This document shows, one piece after another, positions 1 through 9,538 of a stretch of DNA of 64,000 nt. Location of the stretch: contig NZ_CP046452.1 of assembly GCF_009734385.1 (NCBI RefSeq), positions 2,170,001-2,234,000 on the forward strand, read 5' to 3'. The notes under the pieces are model-generated. The model was not told where the DNA came from. It worked only from the letters and a program-made list of their open reading frames with translations, and did no database searches. The position numbers and the translations under genes are program-made. Source of the DNA: Corynebacterium kalinowskii (GTDB lineage Bacteria; Actinomycetota; Actinomycetes; Mycobacteriales; Mycobacteriaceae). The stretch's first letter is position 1; every line of letters begins with the position of its first letter.

Positions 1-370
1 GGACCTCTGTGACCTCGTGATCCAGGATTGGCAAGTTTGCCACGTCGGCAGCCGTGCGGATCGGATCAGCCAGAACTGGCCCCTTGCCTGGGACGATGTC
101 AATATCCAGGCCCGCTGCTTTCAGCGGAACCACGATGTCAGAGAACAAAATGGCAGCGTCTACGTCATGGCGACGAACCGGCTGCAGCGTGATCTCTGCA
201 AGCAGCTCAGGCATGAAGCAGGAATCCAGCATCGGGATCCCCTCGCGAACCTGGCGATACTCCGGCAAAGATCGTCCTGCTTGGCGCATGAACCAGACAG
301 GGGTACGGGAAGGGGTCTTGCCGGCAATGGCGTCGAGAAGCGGGGCGTTCTTGGCAGTCATGATCTCCAT
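1..370 (-). CDS. hemE: Uroporphyrinogen decarboxylase, N-terminal part (runs off left edge)
   Basis: HemE decarboxylates uroporphyrinogen III to coproporphyrinogen III in the cytoplasm. Read on the minus strand, the frame stays open to the window edge and encodes the conserved family N-terminus: [16 protein letters not shown] (the substrate-binding Arg region), then a stretch matching the usual [11 protein letters not shown] segment. About 120 residues are present; the C-terminal two thirds lie outside. Two in-frame ATGs are possible (370 and 361). The first is preceded by a GGTAGGG-like ribosome site and is used here. The gene follows the ATPase-like gene in the heme cluster but is separated from it by about 360 bp carrying inverted repeats, so it may have its own promoter. 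Identification is secure; the exact start is not. Confidence 0.92.
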   Translation of the reverse strand, partial: MEIMTAKNAPLLDAIAGKTPSRTPVWFMRQAGRSLPEYRQVREGIPMLDSCFMPELLAEITLQPVRRHDVDAAILFSDIVVPLKAAGLDIDIVPGKGPVLADPIRTAADVANLPILDHEVTEV

Positions 371-423
371 TGTGCCCTACCTGGACAGGAAACCTGGAAC
401 CCGGTGGGGTGCCTTTCGGAAAT

Positions 424-526
424 CAGCTATGTGAAACCAGCTATTGGGGGTAGAGGTTCTGCTACTTTGGGCACCGAGACGGAAATAGCATAAGTGAAGC
501 GCCGAATAGCTGGTTCCACATAGCTG
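424..526. repeat. 24-nt inverted repeat pair, about 55-nt spacer
   Basis: Positions 424-447 and 503-526 are reverse complements with two mismatches in 24. The arm core is AGCTATGTG-A/G-AACCAGCTATT. Each arm is itself partly symmetrical (AGCTAT...AGCTAT in repeat orientation). Further AATAGC/AAATAGC words occur between and beside the arms at about 483-488 and 540-546. It could be a cruciform or RNA hairpin in the hemE leader, or the termini of a very small non-autonomous element. Confidence 0.7.
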
Positions 527-616
527 GAAATCCCGGTGCAAATAGCGAAACCCTCGCCGCTCGACAATGCCTCAATAACAAGAGGCAACAATAGAGCTAG
601 ACCAGCCACAATTCCC

Positions 617-715
617 TATACATAAAACACAATACAGCGAGTATCACTAGTGCTACTAGGCTCCAAACAGTCCAGGTAGTTCACTTAGAGCTCGCAATAT
701 TGTGTTTTACATATG
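617..715. repeat. 25-nt imperfect inverted repeat pair, MITE-like
   Basis: Positions 617-641 and 691-715 are reverse complements at 20 of 25 positions, with an uninterrupted shared core TAAAACACAATA and a shared GCGAG. Together they bracket about 99 bp of AT-rich sequence without coding potential, just downstream of the ATPase-like stop codon. There is no T-tract of the kind expected for a strong intrinsic terminator. The size and symmetry resemble a miniature inverted-repeat element, but no target-site duplication could be established. Confidence 0.55.
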
Positions 716-730
716 CACAACAGCAAACCC

Positions 731-3358
731 CTAGAACCGACGCACGTTATTCGACCGCGCCTCAATAACCAAGGTCACGGCAATTGTCAACAAAGTGGCC
801 GCCATCGGGTGCAGTAGGCCTGCAACAGCGAGAAGCATAACCACAGCGTTATAACCCCAGGCGAGCAGGATATTCCGGTCTACTAGGGCAGAGATCCGGC
901 GAGCCAGCCCCATCGCTTCGGGAACCACACCGACGTCAGAACGCAGCAACACCACGTCTGCCTCCGGAACGTCCAAGCTGACCTGATCCTGCATCAGGAT
1001 GCCCACATCGGCCACGTTCAGACACTCGCGCACGCCCAGGTCACCAACCATGGCCACTTGGTCGCCTTGAGTGTGCAAGCTGCGCACTGCGAGGACTTTC
1101 TTCTTCAGCGCAATACCGGCCAAGACGCGACTCATACCGAGGTTGTCTGCGAATCGGCGAGCAACTGGGTACATGTCGCGGGTGATCATGACGGTCTCGA
1201 TGCCCATGTCTTCCAGGGAAGCGACGGCATCGAACGCATCCGGCTTGTTGTCCTGGCGCAACGTGATCACGCCACGGGCTTGGCCCTTCCAGCTGACCAC
1301 AATTGGGATGCCGCCAGAAACCGCCTTGTTGGACAGTCGCGCGGACAGCCCCGATAGGTCGAGCGGGCGCACCAAAGTCGCTTCCACCTGGCGCAGCTCT
1401 ACCACTCCATCAGAGTTCTTCATCGGGATTTCGATGCCACCGGTCAGCCCGCCGTTGTCCAAGACCTGCGGGTGGCTGACTTCGATCCAGTGTGGAATGT
1501 CTTCGCCGCCGGTACCAGCATCACGGGCTTCACGGGCAGCGCGAACGAGCGCCTTAGAAGCAGGATGCTCGCTCTCCATGGCAAGGGCGCCAGCCACGCG
1601 CAGCACGAGCTCGGGATTCTCCCCGTCGGCCACGGAAATGGTCTCCACGAACATCTCTCGCTCAGTCAGGGTGCCCACCCGGTTAAAGATGACGGCAGTG
1701 ATTTCATCGAGCTCACGAATAGTCTCGGCGTTGCGCACGAGAATGCCATGTCGGGCGGATTGCTCGATGCCCAGCTTGATGGCCAGGTTGGTAGATAACG
1801 CGAGTGCTACCGGTGCCACGCCAGCCAAAATAGCCAAGGCGGAGGCTACGGCCGCATTAATATTGCCGCCGATCAGCCACCACATGAAGAAGTCGAGGGC
1901 TGCTATGCCAAGCGCCCATGGCACCAGCAACGACGCGGTCTTAGTTGCTAGCTGCGCGGAGCGGTTCTGCTGGTAGGAGGCTTCCTTGACCCATCGGTGA
2001 ATCGCAGCGATACGGGTCTGGGAACCGGTCTTGTGCACGCGTATCTTCAACGGCCCGCTGAGCAGGAACCCGCCAGCGTGAACTGTAGAGTTGACCTTCA
2101 CCTTTTCGGTGATGCCGGTGTAATCAGAGAACATCCCCGGTTGGACTTCGGCAGCGCCACCGATGACGCGCCCATCCACCGGAATGGTGGCGCCACCGGG
2201 GACAATGATGTCATCGCCCACGCGGATTTCCTGCAACGGAATCTCCACGTGCACGGACTTCGAGGTCGCCGCGTCCTTGCGCACGACTGTGACCTGTTTA
2301 AGCTCGCCGCGCAAGTTCGCGTTGTACTCGTCCATCAGGTCTGGTCGGGAGCGGCGGGTCAACAAGCTACCGAGCAGCATGAACACTGTCACGCCGCAGG
2401 CCACGTCGAGGAAGAACTCACCTTGGGCCACGCGGTTGAAGTTCTGCGCCATCCACTGTGGCTGGAAGCGCCAATCCGGGTTGCCCGCGGTGGTGAACAC
2501 CAGCAGGAATACTGACCATAGGTAAGCAGAGATGACGGCAGCAGAACTCGCAGCATCCAGGGCGGACATGCCTCGGCGCAGACCTGCGGCAGTTGCCCGG
2601 TGGAAGGGCCACGCGCCATAGGACACCACAGGGGTCGCGGCCGCCAGGCAGAGCCACTGCCAGTAATCGAACTGCAGCTCAGGGACATAGGACAGAATGA
2701 AAATCGGGAGGCTGAGCAGCGCACTGAGAATCAGGCGACTGCGCGTCAGCAGCTCCTTGGCGGTGAACAGGACCTCGGTAGGTTCTTGGTCGTGGTGGCG
2801 GACGACGTGGACGTCGCGAAGCCTGCCCGCCCGGCGCGCGGCCAGATCGCTCTGCTGCTCTGCTACTCGACGCCGCTTCCGCTGCAACCTCCCGGCGCGC
2901 ACGGCAAGGCTCGCCTTTCGGCTCCGCATTGGCACATGTCGGCGGGAGACCTGGGTGAGGCGCTCCGCGCGGCGACGCAGGGAGGCGTTGGTGAGGGAGG
3001 CTTTGACACCGAAGTCGGCGAAGATGGCGATGATTTCATCTGGTGCAACGTCGTCGGGGGCGGTGATCCACGCGGTTGCGGATTCGTAGACGATGGTGGC
3101 CCGAATACCACGGTGCTGATCAAGCCGTTCCTCGATGTCGGCCACGTGAAGAGCGGACTCGAGTCCTTCGAGTTCTAGCGCGAAAGAGGTGTGGGCCGAA
3201 GCCTGGCGACGCGCTAGGCGTACGTGGGCGGATTCGTCGGATCCCACGGAAGCGGGGACGCCGGCTTCTACCGCGGCTTTCTTAGCCTCGGCGATGGCCA
3301 CGTCCATCTGTTTTTCTGAGGAGCGCAGGTGCGCTGGGGTGTCCTGCGGGCTAGTCAT
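731..3358 (-). CDS. P-type (P1B-like) ATPase homologue with degenerate catalytic motifs
   Basis: An 875-residue membrane protein with P1B metal-ATPase layout: a ferredoxin-like (HMA-type) N-terminal domain around 57-125 without the CxxC metal site, a basic linker, membrane segments near 208-330, an actuator domain, a membrane pair near 478-530, P/N domains, and a C-terminal membrane pair. All catalytic signatures are altered. The phosphorylated Asp of DKTGT is Asn559 (FNRVGTLTE), TGE is TGI (414-416), the membrane CPx is APV (515-517), and GDGxND is GDLGVRE (from 772). SEHP (596-599) survives. The reading frame is intact and full length, so this is not simple decay. ATG at 3358 overlaps the upstream membrane-protein gene by 8 bp, indicating co-translation in the heme cluster. 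By known mechanism it should not form a phosphoenzyme. A non-pumping role linked to heme or metal handling is inference. Confidence 0.85.
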   Translation of the reverse strand: MTSPQDTPAHLRSSEKQMDVAIAEAKKAAVEAGVPASVGSDESAHVRLARRQASAHTSFALELEGLESALHVADIEERLDQHRGIRATIVYESATAWITAPDDVAPDEIIAIFADFGVKASLTNASLRRRAERLTQVSRRHVPMRSRKASLAVRAGRLQRKRRRVAEQQSDLAARRAGRLRDVHVVRHHDQEPTEVLFTAKELLTRSRLILSALLSLPIFILSYVPELQFDYWQWLCLAAATPVVSYGAWPFHRATAAGLRRGMSALDAASSAAVISAYLWSVFLLVFTTAGNPDWRFQPQWMAQNFNRVAQGEFFLDVACGVTVFMLLGSLLTRRSRPDLMDEYNANLRGELKQVTVVRKDAATSKSVHVEIPLQEIRVGDDIIVPGGATIPVDGRVIGGAAEVQPGMFSDYTGITEKVKVNSTVHAGGFLLSGPLKIRVHKTGSQTRIAAIHRWVKEASYQQNRSAQLATKTASLLVPWALGIAALDFFMWWLIGGNINAAVASALAILAGVAPVALALSTNLAIKLGIEQSARHGILVRNAETIRELDEITAVIFNRVGTLTEREMFVETISVADGENPELVLRVAGALAMESEHPASKALVRAAREARDAGTGGEDIPHWIEVSHPQVLDNGGLTGGIEIPMKNSDGVVELRQVEATLVRPLDLSGLSARLSNKAVSGGIPIVVSWKGQARGVITLRQDNKPDAFDAVASLEDMGIETVMITRDMYPVARRFADNLGMSRVLAGIALKKKVLAVRSLHTQGDQVAMVGDLGVRECLNVADVGILMQDQVSLDVPEADVVLLRSDVGVVPEAMGLARRISALVDRNILLAWGYNAVVMLLAVAGLLHPMAATLLTIAVTLVIEARSNNVRRF

Positions 3359-3836
3359 AGTAGAGTTCGTCGTTTCGATAGGCGACGTAGGTGTTCACCG
3401 CCGGACGGTAAATGATGAGAGCTCCGGTAGCGAGCAGCAGCGGGATAATGGCGATACCGGCACCGGCAGCCTTCACGGTGAACGCAATAAGGTCAACGAT
3501 CACCGTCAACATGACGATGCCGACAACCCAGCGACGGGCGTATTTCACGGCGCGTCGCACTTGCGTCATGAGGACGGCGATGAGAAAGCCGGCCACAATG
3601 TTGTAAATACCGACAACCTGCTGATTCAGCTCAACTGCAGCGATCAAATCGGGAGTAACATTCGGATCTCCGGTGTAGCCGGTGGTCGCCACTACTAAAC
3701 CGAAGAAGATGGTGATCGCGGCGGAAATCACCAGCCACCAATAGCCCACTTTCAGCGCCTGGGGTTCAACGGTCGGGTCGCCGATGGGTTGGCGCTGCCC
3801 TTCTCCGCGGTACATCGTGGGAAACATATTTGGCAT
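3351..3836 (-). CDS. Small membrane protein of the heme cluster (unknown function)
   Basis: A 161-residue protein with about four hydrophobic segments (near residues 31-52, 71-92, 104-121 and 124-144) and a short hydrophilic N-terminus. I recognise no catalytic motif. It sits 12 bp downstream of another small membrane-protein gene and overlaps the ATPase-like gene by 8 bp, so the three are probably one translational unit. A comparable pair of small membrane proteins between hemB and an ATPase gene is, to my knowledge, a corynebacterial arrangement. That supports a function linked to heme synthesis or to the ATPase-like protein, but this is inference from position. Confidence 0.8.
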   Translation of the reverse strand: MPNMFPTMYRGEGQRQPIGDPTVEPQALKVGYWWLVISAAITIFFGLVVATTGYTGDPNVTPDLIAAVELNQQVVGIYNIVAGFLIAVLMTQVRRAVKYARRWVVGIVMLTVIVDLIAFTVKAAGAGIAIIPLLLATGALIIYRPAVNTYVAYRNDELYYD

Positions 3837-3848
3837 GGCTGGCGTCCT

Positions 3849-4382
3849 TTAGGGTGATTCGGAAGGCGTCGTGCGTGCCCACTCAACGGATTCTTTCTTA
3901 CCACCGAACAGGGCGGCGAGCACTGCGAGTACGGCGACGAGTAGCTGCGTGATGCCGTCGACAAGCGCGAGGGCGAGCGGCACGGAGCCGGTGGTGGCGA
4001 GCTCGAAGACGAACAGGCCGCGCATGGCAAAGAAGGCGGCGAAGAAAGTCAGGAAGCGGCGGGAATTCTCGGCGCCTTTTTGTCCCTTCCAAAAGGAACG
4101 GGCAGTCCAGGCCACGATGCCCATCACGGCCATTGCGATGAATCCGGCGAACACCACGGAGGCGCCCGCAATGATGGTCAGCTGCTGCTCGGAGAGCATT
4201 TTTAGCTGCTCTTCGCTCATGGTTTCCCGCGCCACCGACCGCAGCTCTCCTGTATTGAGCAGGCCGCCGATGATGTTGAAGACCTGGTGCAGCATCTCAC
4301 CGGCCACCACCCACAGCCACAACGTGAGAGTCAGGCTCACGGTCTCTGGGCGCTCGCGCACGTCCGTCATCAAAGCTCCCAA
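3849..4382 (-). CDS. Small membrane protein downstream of hemB (unknown function)
   Basis: A 177-residue protein with roughly four membrane segments (about 17-40, 70-93, 108-127, 134-159) and an extramembrane loop around 45-68 that contains many Glu/Gln residues. The stop is 12 bp before the next membrane-protein gene and the start is 3 bp after the hemB stop, so it is tightly inside the heme operon. An alternative start four codons downstream (Met5) is equally possible. No family motif is visible and I do not assign a function. Confidence 0.8.
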   Translation of the reverse strand: MGALMTDVRERPETVSLTLTLWLWVVAGEMLHQVFNIIGGLLNTGELRSVARETMSEEQLKMLSEQQLTIIAGASVVFAGFIAMAVMGIVAWTARSFWKGQKGAENSRRFLTFFAAFFAMRGLFVFELATTGSVPLALALVDGITQLLVAVLAVLAALFGGKKESVEWARTTPSESP

Positions 4383-4385
4383 CGG

Positions 4386-5390
4386 TTAGTACTGGGCGCG
4401 GAGAATCCGCGCAGCCTCAACAGCGAAGTAGGTCAGGATCTGGTTCGCACCGGCGCGCTTGAGGGAGATCAGGGCCTCCATCATGCATGCGTCGCCATCG
4501 AGCCAGCCGTTGGCGGCAGCTGCTTTGATCATCGCGTACTCGCCGGAGACCTGGTAGGCAGCAACTGGAACCGGGGACAGCTCGGCCACGGCGCGCAGCA
4601 CGTCCAGGTATGGCAGGCCTGGCTTGACCATCACGAAGTCCGCGCCTTCGGCGATGTCGAGTTCCACCTCAAGCAGGGATTCGCGCACGTTCGCGGGATC
4701 CTGCTGGTAGGTGCGGCGATCGCCCTCGAGGGAGGAGCCGACGGCGTCGCGGAATGGGCCATAGAACGCGGACGCATACTTGGCGGAGTAGGCCATGATG
4801 GCCACGTCCTGGTAGCCGGCTTCGTCCAGAGCCTCGCGGATCGCGTCGATCTGGCCGTCCATCATGCCGGACGGAGATACGATGTGCGCGCCGGCCTTGG
4901 CCTGGGACACAGCCATCTTCTGGTAGCGCTCGACGGTCTGGTCATTATCGACCACAGTATTGCCATGGGCATCGGTGGCTAGCACGCCACAGTGACCATG
5001 GGAAGTAAATTCGTCGAGGCAAGTGTCGGCCATAACCAGGATGTCATCGCCGAAGCGCTCGCGAACCGCCTTAATCGCGCGGTTCAGAACGCCATCAGCT
5101 GACCATGCCTGGCTGCCCTCAGCATCCTTATTGGCATCCAATGGTACACCGAACAGGTCGATGCACTTGATGCCCACTTCCTGAGCCTCCGCTACTGCTT
5201 CCAGCAGGGAGTCCATGGTGTGCTGGACGACGCCAGGCATCGAGACGATCGGGTTCGGCTCGGTGATGCCATCGGCGATGAACATCGGCAGAATCAGATC
5301 CGCCGGACGCAGGGAGGTCTCCGCCACGAACGCTCGCATCGCCGGGGTGGTCCGAAGCCGACGGGGACGGCGTGAGATGTTCTGTGACAT
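4386..5390 (-). CDS. hemB: Delta-aminolevulinic acid dehydratase (porphobilinogen synthase)
   Basis: Condenses two 5-aminolevulinate molecules to porphobilinogen. At 334 residues it is full length. The two active-site lysines are visible: Lys204 in [15 protein letters not shown] and the Schiff-base Lys256 in [11 protein letters not shown]. The metal-loop sequence is [14 protein letters not shown], so Cys124 and Cys134 of the classical three-cysteine zinc site are kept while the middle Cys is Asp126. That suggests mixed or altered metal use. It lies 11 bp after the cobA-hemD fusion and 3 bp before a small membrane-protein gene, in one operon. Confidence 0.97.
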   Translation of the reverse strand: MSQNISRRPRRLRTTPAMRAFVAETSLRPADLILPMFIADGITEPNPIVSMPGVVQHTMDSLLEAVAEAQEVGIKCIDLFGVPLDANKDAEGSQAWSADGVLNRAIKAVRERFGDDILVMADTCLDEFTSHGHCGVLATDAHGNTVVDNDQTVERYQKMAVSQAKAGAHIVSPSGMMDGQIDAIREALDEAGYQDVAIMAYSAKYASAFYGPFRDAVGSSLEGDRRTYQQDPANVRESLLEVELDIAEGADFVMVKPGLPYLDVLRAVAELSPVPVAAYQVSGEYAMIKAAAANGWLDGDACMMEALISLKRAGANQILTYFAVEAARILRAQY

Positions 5391-5401
5391 GATGTGCTCT
5401 C

Positions 5402-7084
5402 CTATTCTGCAGCTTTTCGACGCGCGCGTCGCTTCTTCCGGGGCGGTGGCAGCTGCCCTGCGGCGCGCAGACCAGCAACGTGCTCGGCCAGTGCGTCGAC
5501 GAGTTCGTTGACGCCAGCGACCTCCGGAACTACATCCACTCTAAGGCCAAGTTCCTTTGCAGTGGCGGCGGCCATCGGCCCAATGCACGCAATGATGGTG
5601 CGTTGATGCGGCTTACCCGCAATACCCACCAAATTCGCCACCGTGGAGGACGAAGTGAAACAGACGGCATCGAAGCCACCGGATTTGATCATGTCGCGGA
5701 TCTCCGCCGACGGCGGAGCAGCACGAACCGTGCGATAGGCGACGATGTCATCGACTTCCCAGCCGAGTTCGATCAGGCCGTCGACAAGCACGTCCGTGGC
5801 AATGTCCGCGCGCGGCAACAACACGCGCCCCACCGGATCAAGCTCTTCGTCGTACTCAGGGAAGACATCGACCAAGCCTTGCGCGTTCTGCGCGGTCGGC
5901 TTCGGCAGCAGCTCCGGGGTAATGCCCAGAGCACTGACGGCCTCGGCGGTCTTGTGGCCAACGCAGGCGATGTGGACACCCGCGAAGGAACGGGAATCAA
6001 GCCCGAATTCAGTGACTTTCTCCCAGAGCGCATTGACGGCGTTGACGCTAGTCAGGGCAATCCACTGGTAGCGGCCCTCCACGATTCCCTTGATCGCGCG
6101 TTCCATCTGCGCGGGGTTGCGTGGCGGCTCCACCGAAATGGTCGGAACCTCTTGCGGAATCGCGCCATGAGAAGCCAGGCGGGTGGACATTGGTCCGGCC
6201 TGTTCCTTGGAGCGTGGCACGAGGACGCGCCAGCCGTACAGGCTGCGGTTTTCCCACCAGGAGTACTTAGAGCGGTTGTCCACGCCCTTACCCAGGGTCA
6301 CCACAATGCGGCCTGGCAGCTCGCCATCAATCTTGCCGAGCGTGCCCAGAGTCGTGTCATAGGTGCGCTGCAGGCGGGTCGTACCATTGACGGTCACGGT
6401 CGCAGGCAGGTCCGCGAGCAAGCCCCGTTCCATGAGCTCGGCGGAAATGGTCGGCAGGTCTCCAGCCTCGGCCTGCAGCACGAGTGGCTGCGGCGCAACA
6501 GCCAAGGAATCCCAATCGACTTCGTCCTGGGAAACATCGGTTTCCGTGTAGGTGGAGCCCAGCGCGATACCGGCAAACGTCGGGACGGTTGCTGGCAGGG
6601 ACATTCCTGGAACCACGTTGAATTCAAGGCCTGCGGCAGCCACGGCGTTAACCTCGGCGAGCACGGCGTTGCTGGACAGCGGGTTGCCGGTGACCAGTCG
6701 CACAACGTTGGTGCCGTCTGCGACGAGATCGGCGAGCTGCGTTGCGACGTCCGTCGCACTGCCTTCACAAACCTCAACGATGTCAGCTGCTGACGGCCCC
6801 GGCGGCTTCGGCGGACGGCGACGCGCACCATTCGCCTTCGCCTCAGCGCAGATGCGCTCGTACTCTTCGTCGAAGGCTTTCTGCTTGGCTTCCGGAACCG
6901 GGAGGTCGGCGCCGACGATTGCGCGCACCCCGTTCAAAACAGCGGCATCGACAACGGCAAGACTTGCGCCGCCGAGCACCTCTCGGGCGCGGACAGTCAG
7001 CAGGTCGGGGTTGCCAGGACCGGCACCGACAAAAATGACGGTGCCGAGTTCTTTGTGCTTTTCAGCCTGTGGGGCCTTGCTCAT
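5402..7084 (-). CDS. hemD: Fused uroporphyrinogen-III C-methyltransferase / uroporphyrinogen-III synthase
   Basis: A two-domain enzyme of about 560 residues. The N-terminal half is a SAM-dependent tetrapyrrole methylase ([15 protein letters not shown] near the start, [15 protein letters not shown] and a conserved [14 protein letters not shown] motif). The C-terminal half, from about residue 260, is uroporphyrinogen-III synthase ([41 protein letters not shown]). It therefore cyclises hydroxymethylbilane to uroporphyrinogen III and may divert some to precorrin/siroheme. The C-terminus is Arg/Lys-rich. I use ATG 7084 (MSKAPQAEK), preceded by GAAAAG. A TTG 36 bp upstream is in frame but less likely. 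A hairpin with a short T-run lies between hemC and this gene. Confidence 0.93.
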   Translation of the reverse strand: MSKAPQAEKHKELGTVIFVGAGPGNPDLLTVRAREVLGGASLAVVDAAVLNGVRAIVGADLPVPEAKQKAFDEEYERICAEAKANGARRRPPKPPGPSAADIVEVCEGSATDVATQLADLVADGTNVVRLVTGNPLSSNAVLAEVNAVAAAGLEFNVVPGMSLPATVPTFAGIALGSTYTETDVSQDEVDWDSLAVAPQPLVLQAEAGDLPTISAELMERGLLADLPATVTVNGTTRLQRTYDTTLGTLGKIDGELPGRIVVTLGKGVDNRSKYSWWENRSLYGWRVLVPRSKEQAGPMSTRLASHGAIPQEVPTISVEPPRNPAQMERAIKGIVEGRYQWIALTSVNAVNALWEKVTEFGLDSRSFAGVHIACVGHKTAEAVSALGITPELLPKPTAQNAQGLVDVFPEYDEELDPVGRVLLPRADIATDVLVDGLIELGWEVDDIVAYRTVRAAPPSAEIRDMIKSGGFDAVCFTSSSTVANLVGIAGKPHQRTIIACIGPMAAATAKELGLRVDVVPEVAGVNELVDALAEHVAGLRAAGQLPPPRKKRRARRKAAE

Positions 7085-7144
7085 GAATGTCTTTTCTAAA
7101 CTTTTGGCGTCGTAAATCAACCGGACAAGAACCTGTTAAAAGCG

Positions 7145-7168
7145 GACCCGGTGCGTAAGCACCAGGTC
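7145..7168 (-). terminator. Hairpin with short T-run between hemC and hemD (attenuator candidate)
   Basis: On the minus strand a 10-bp stem with one mismatch (GACC-x-GGTGC / GCACC-x-GGTC), closed by a 4-nt loop, is followed by CGCTTTTAAC. It lies in the only sizeable gap (134 bp to the chosen hemD start) of an otherwise tightly packed hemA-hemC-hemD-hemB cluster. The T-run is short, so partial termination, RNA processing or mRNA stabilisation are all possible. Confidence 0.5.
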
Positions 7169-7218
7169 GCCGTATGCTAGGTCAACCCTAAAGCATGGGG
7201 CGAGTTTTAGGAAAACCC

Positions 7219-8112
7219 TTATTTGCTCATGAGGGCTGCGGCGCCCTGCTCCAGCAAGCGTTGGGCAAGCTGCTCACCAAGGGCGCGCCCCTGGTCCATG
7301 GGACCAGTCAGGGTTTCGCGCAGATGAGCGGAACCGTCAACGGCAAACACTCCTGCGATGAGCTCTAGCTGGCCATCGGTCACGGTCGCGTGTGCAGCAA
7401 CCGGTGCAGTGCAACCAGCCTCGAGGGTGCGCAGCACCTGGCGTTCCGCGGCAGCCTCAGCGGCAGCCTGTGGATCCGCCAGCGTGTTGATGGCGGCGAC
7501 GATGTCAGCATCGACGGCGCGACATTCCACGGCCAAGGCACCCTGGGCAGGGGCGGGAAGCAGCACGTCGGCATCAAACACCTGCGAGGCGCGCTCGAGC
7601 ACACCAATGCGATCAAGGCCCGCAGCTGCGAGAATCACCGCGTCAAGTTCGCCGGAAGTCACTTTGCCCATGCGGGTATCGATGTTTCCGCGCAGCGGCT
7701 GAATGTCCAGGTCCGGGCGCTGCAGTCGCAACTGCGATACGCGGCGAGGCGCCGAGGTACCGACCTTTGCGCCTTCGGGCAGCTCCTGCAGCGTGAGGCC
7801 GTCGCGGGAGATTAGGCAGTCGAAAGCTACCGCGCGCTTCGGCACCACCAGGTGGAAACGCTCATCAGGCGCGGTCGGCAGGTCCTTAAAGGAGTGCACC
7901 GCAATGTCACATTCGCCAGCTTCCATGGCATCGCGCAGCGCCTGGGTAAACACGCCCACACCGATCCGCTCGACCGGAGACATGTTGACATCACCGGGGG
8001 TGGTGATGATGGTCAGTTCAGCCGGATAACCAGCGGCGATCAGCGCGTCACGCATGTGCCCGGCCTGGGTGGTGGCCAGCTTCGAACCTCGAGTACCGAT
8101 CTTCAGCATCAC
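7219..8112 (-). CDS. hemC: Porphobilinogen deaminase (hydroxymethylbilane synthase)
   Basis: Polymerises four porphobilinogens to hydroxymethylbilane. At 297 residues it has all family hallmarks: [10 protein letters not shown] at the N-terminus, [10 protein letters not shown] with the catalytic Asp region, [12 protein letters not shown] and [10 protein letters not shown] for substrate binding, [10 protein letters not shown], and [11 protein letters not shown] with Cys234 carrying the dipyrromethane cofactor. The start codon overlaps the hemA stop by 4 bp (ATGA), the typical sign of translational coupling. Two consecutive Met codons open the frame; the first gives the overlap. Confidence 0.97.
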   Translation of the reverse strand: MMLKIGTRGSKLATTQAGHMRDALIAAGYPAELTIITTPGDVNMSPVERIGVGVFTQALRDAMEAGECDIAVHSFKDLPTAPDERFHLVVPKRAVAFDCLISRDGLTLQELPEGAKVGTSAPRRVSQLRLQRPDLDIQPLRGNIDTRMGKVTSGELDAVILAAAGLDRIGVLERASQVFDADVLLPAPAQGALAVECRAVDADIVAAINTLADPQAAAEAAAERQVLRTLEAGCTAPVAAHATVTDGQLELIAGVFAVDGSAHLRETLTGPMDQGRALGEQLAQRLLEQGAAALMSK

Positions 8113-9482
8113 TTTTCCCCTTGCGTTTCGTTCACAGTGGTAGCGGACTTTGGAATGTTGTCCTTGGGCAGGTCCTTGGCATCAACGTGCGCAGACCTGG
8201 TCGGCTCCAGGCCAAACAGCTCCTGCAGCGCAGTCTCGTAGGAGACGCTGCCAGAAGTCACCGCGAGTGCCTTCACCCGGACCGTAGGTTGGTGCAAGAG
8301 CTTATCGACGACCCTTCGCACCGCACGCTCAACCTCCACGCGTTCCTCATCCCCCATCGTCGGGGTGCGGGTCAACAGGCGTTCGAGCTCGACCGTCACG
8401 ATGTCGTTGGCATGGCGTCGCAAAGCAGCGACGGCGGGGACTACGTTGCGCACGCGCTGCTCCGAGATGTAATCCTGCAGCTCGGCGTCGACAATGGCGC
8501 GCGCCTCTTTCTGCACCGAATTGGGGTTGGTATCGCGCTCCTCATGGAGGCGCTCGATGTTGACCAGCTGGACGCCCGGGATCGCGGCAACCTCATCTTC
8601 GATGTCGCGTGGCATGGACAGGTCAACGAGCATCAGCGGCATACCGGTGCGCGGAATGTGGTGTGGCTCGATGGTGAACACGTCGGCGCCGGTGGCGGAA
8701 ACCACCAAATCCACGTGCTCGATCGCGCTGGCCCGCTCGGCAAAGTCCACGGCGTGGGACTCGATGCCGAGGTCGCGCGAGCGCTCCGCCAGCACCTCCG
8801 CGCGGGACCGAGTGCGGTTAGCAAAGACCAGCTCGGAGATACCCAAGCGACCAAGGTGAGAAGCAGCGAGCGAGGACATCACGCCAGCGCCGAGCACCAG
8901 AGCACGCTTGCCTTCCAGCGGCTTCTCGGTTTCCGGCAGGCCCATGAGTTGGAGGGCGCGGGACGTCGCGAGGCTGACCATGGAGGCACCGGCATCATCA
9001 ATATCAGTCTCGGAGTGGACACGCTTGCCGGTATGCAGGGCAACCTGGGTGAGAGCGTGGAGCGCCTGACCCACGGTTCCGATCTCCCCGGCGCGCTGAT
9101 AAGCAGTGCGGACCTGGCCGATGATCTGCTGCTCGCCCACCACCATCGAATCCAGACCAGAGGTGACGGCGAGCATGTGTTCGGCAGCAGCGTCGGCGTA
9201 GCGCACATAGAGATGATCGCGGAGGGTGTCGATATCGACGCCGGAGCGCTTGTGCAGCACCTCCACCACTTCGTTGACCCCGGAGTGGAAGCTATTCGTA
9301 ACGGCGTACACCTCCACCCTGTTGCAGGTGGAGACGATCATCGCCTCCGAAAGTGAGGGCTGATCGACGAGCGCCATCGCGGTCTCATCGCGGACAGCGT
9401 CGTCCATGCTTACTTGTTCCAACACCTTCACAGGTGCGGACCGGTGGGACATACCGACAACCAGTACGCTCACGCTCGACAC
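8109..9482 (-). CDS. hemA: Glutamyl-tRNA reductase
   Basis: First committed step of the C5 heme pathway: NADPH-dependent reduction of glutamyl-tRNA(Glu) to glutamate-1-semialdehyde. At 457 residues it has the catalytic domain with nucleophile Cys53 in [13 protein letters not shown], the helix [17 protein letters not shown], an NADPH Rossmann domain ([30 protein letters not shown]) and a C-terminal dimerisation helix region from about residue 330. Translation starts at GTG 9482, preceded by a GGTGA element; a second GTG three codons in is also possible. It is the first gene of the heme cluster, so the promoter should lie in 9483-9538 or within the preceding glutaredoxin-like gene. Confidence 0.97.
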   Translation of the reverse strand: MSSVSVLVVGMSHRSAPVKVLEQVSMDDAVRDETAMALVDQPSLSEAMIVSTCNRVEVYAVTNSFHSGVNEVVEVLHKRSGVDIDTLRDHLYVRYADAAAEHMLAVTSGLDSMVVGEQQIIGQVRTAYQRAGEIGTVGQALHALTQVALHTGKRVHSETDIDDAGASMVSLATSRALQLMGLPETEKPLEGKRALVLGAGVMSSLAASHLGRLGISELVFANRTRSRAEVLAERSRDLGIESHAVDFAERASAIEHVDLVVSATGADVFTIEPHHIPRTGMPLMLVDLSMPRDIEDEVAAIPGVQLVNIERLHEERDTNPNSVQKEARAIVDAELQDYISEQRVRNVVPAVAALRRHANDIVTVELERLLTRTPTMGDEERVEVERAVRRVVDKLLHQPTVRVKALAVTSGSVSYETALQELFGLEPTRSAHVDAKDLPKDNIPKSATTVNETQGEK

Positions 9483-9538
9483 TCACCGCTTTCTCATCAA
9501 ACCTTTGATTGACCCCAACCGGCTCAATATTCGATCTT

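Larger units (their letters stand above)
371..730. other. Intergenic region with two imperfect inverted-repeat pairs
   Basis: This 360-bp gap separates the start of hemE from the stop of the ATPase-like gene. The only long open frame (minus strand, about 60 codons) lies across an inverted repeat, has low-complexity content and was not accepted as a gene. The region is more AT-rich than its surroundings to the right (about 610-720) and holds two separate inverted-repeat pairs, listed separately. It should also contain the hemE promoter, but I could not assign a convincing -35/-10 pair. Confidence 0.6.

Noticed and set aside
427..609. Small ORF of about 60 codons on the minus strand before hemE
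   Set aside because: It runs across an inverted repeat and shows no ribosome site or family similarity.
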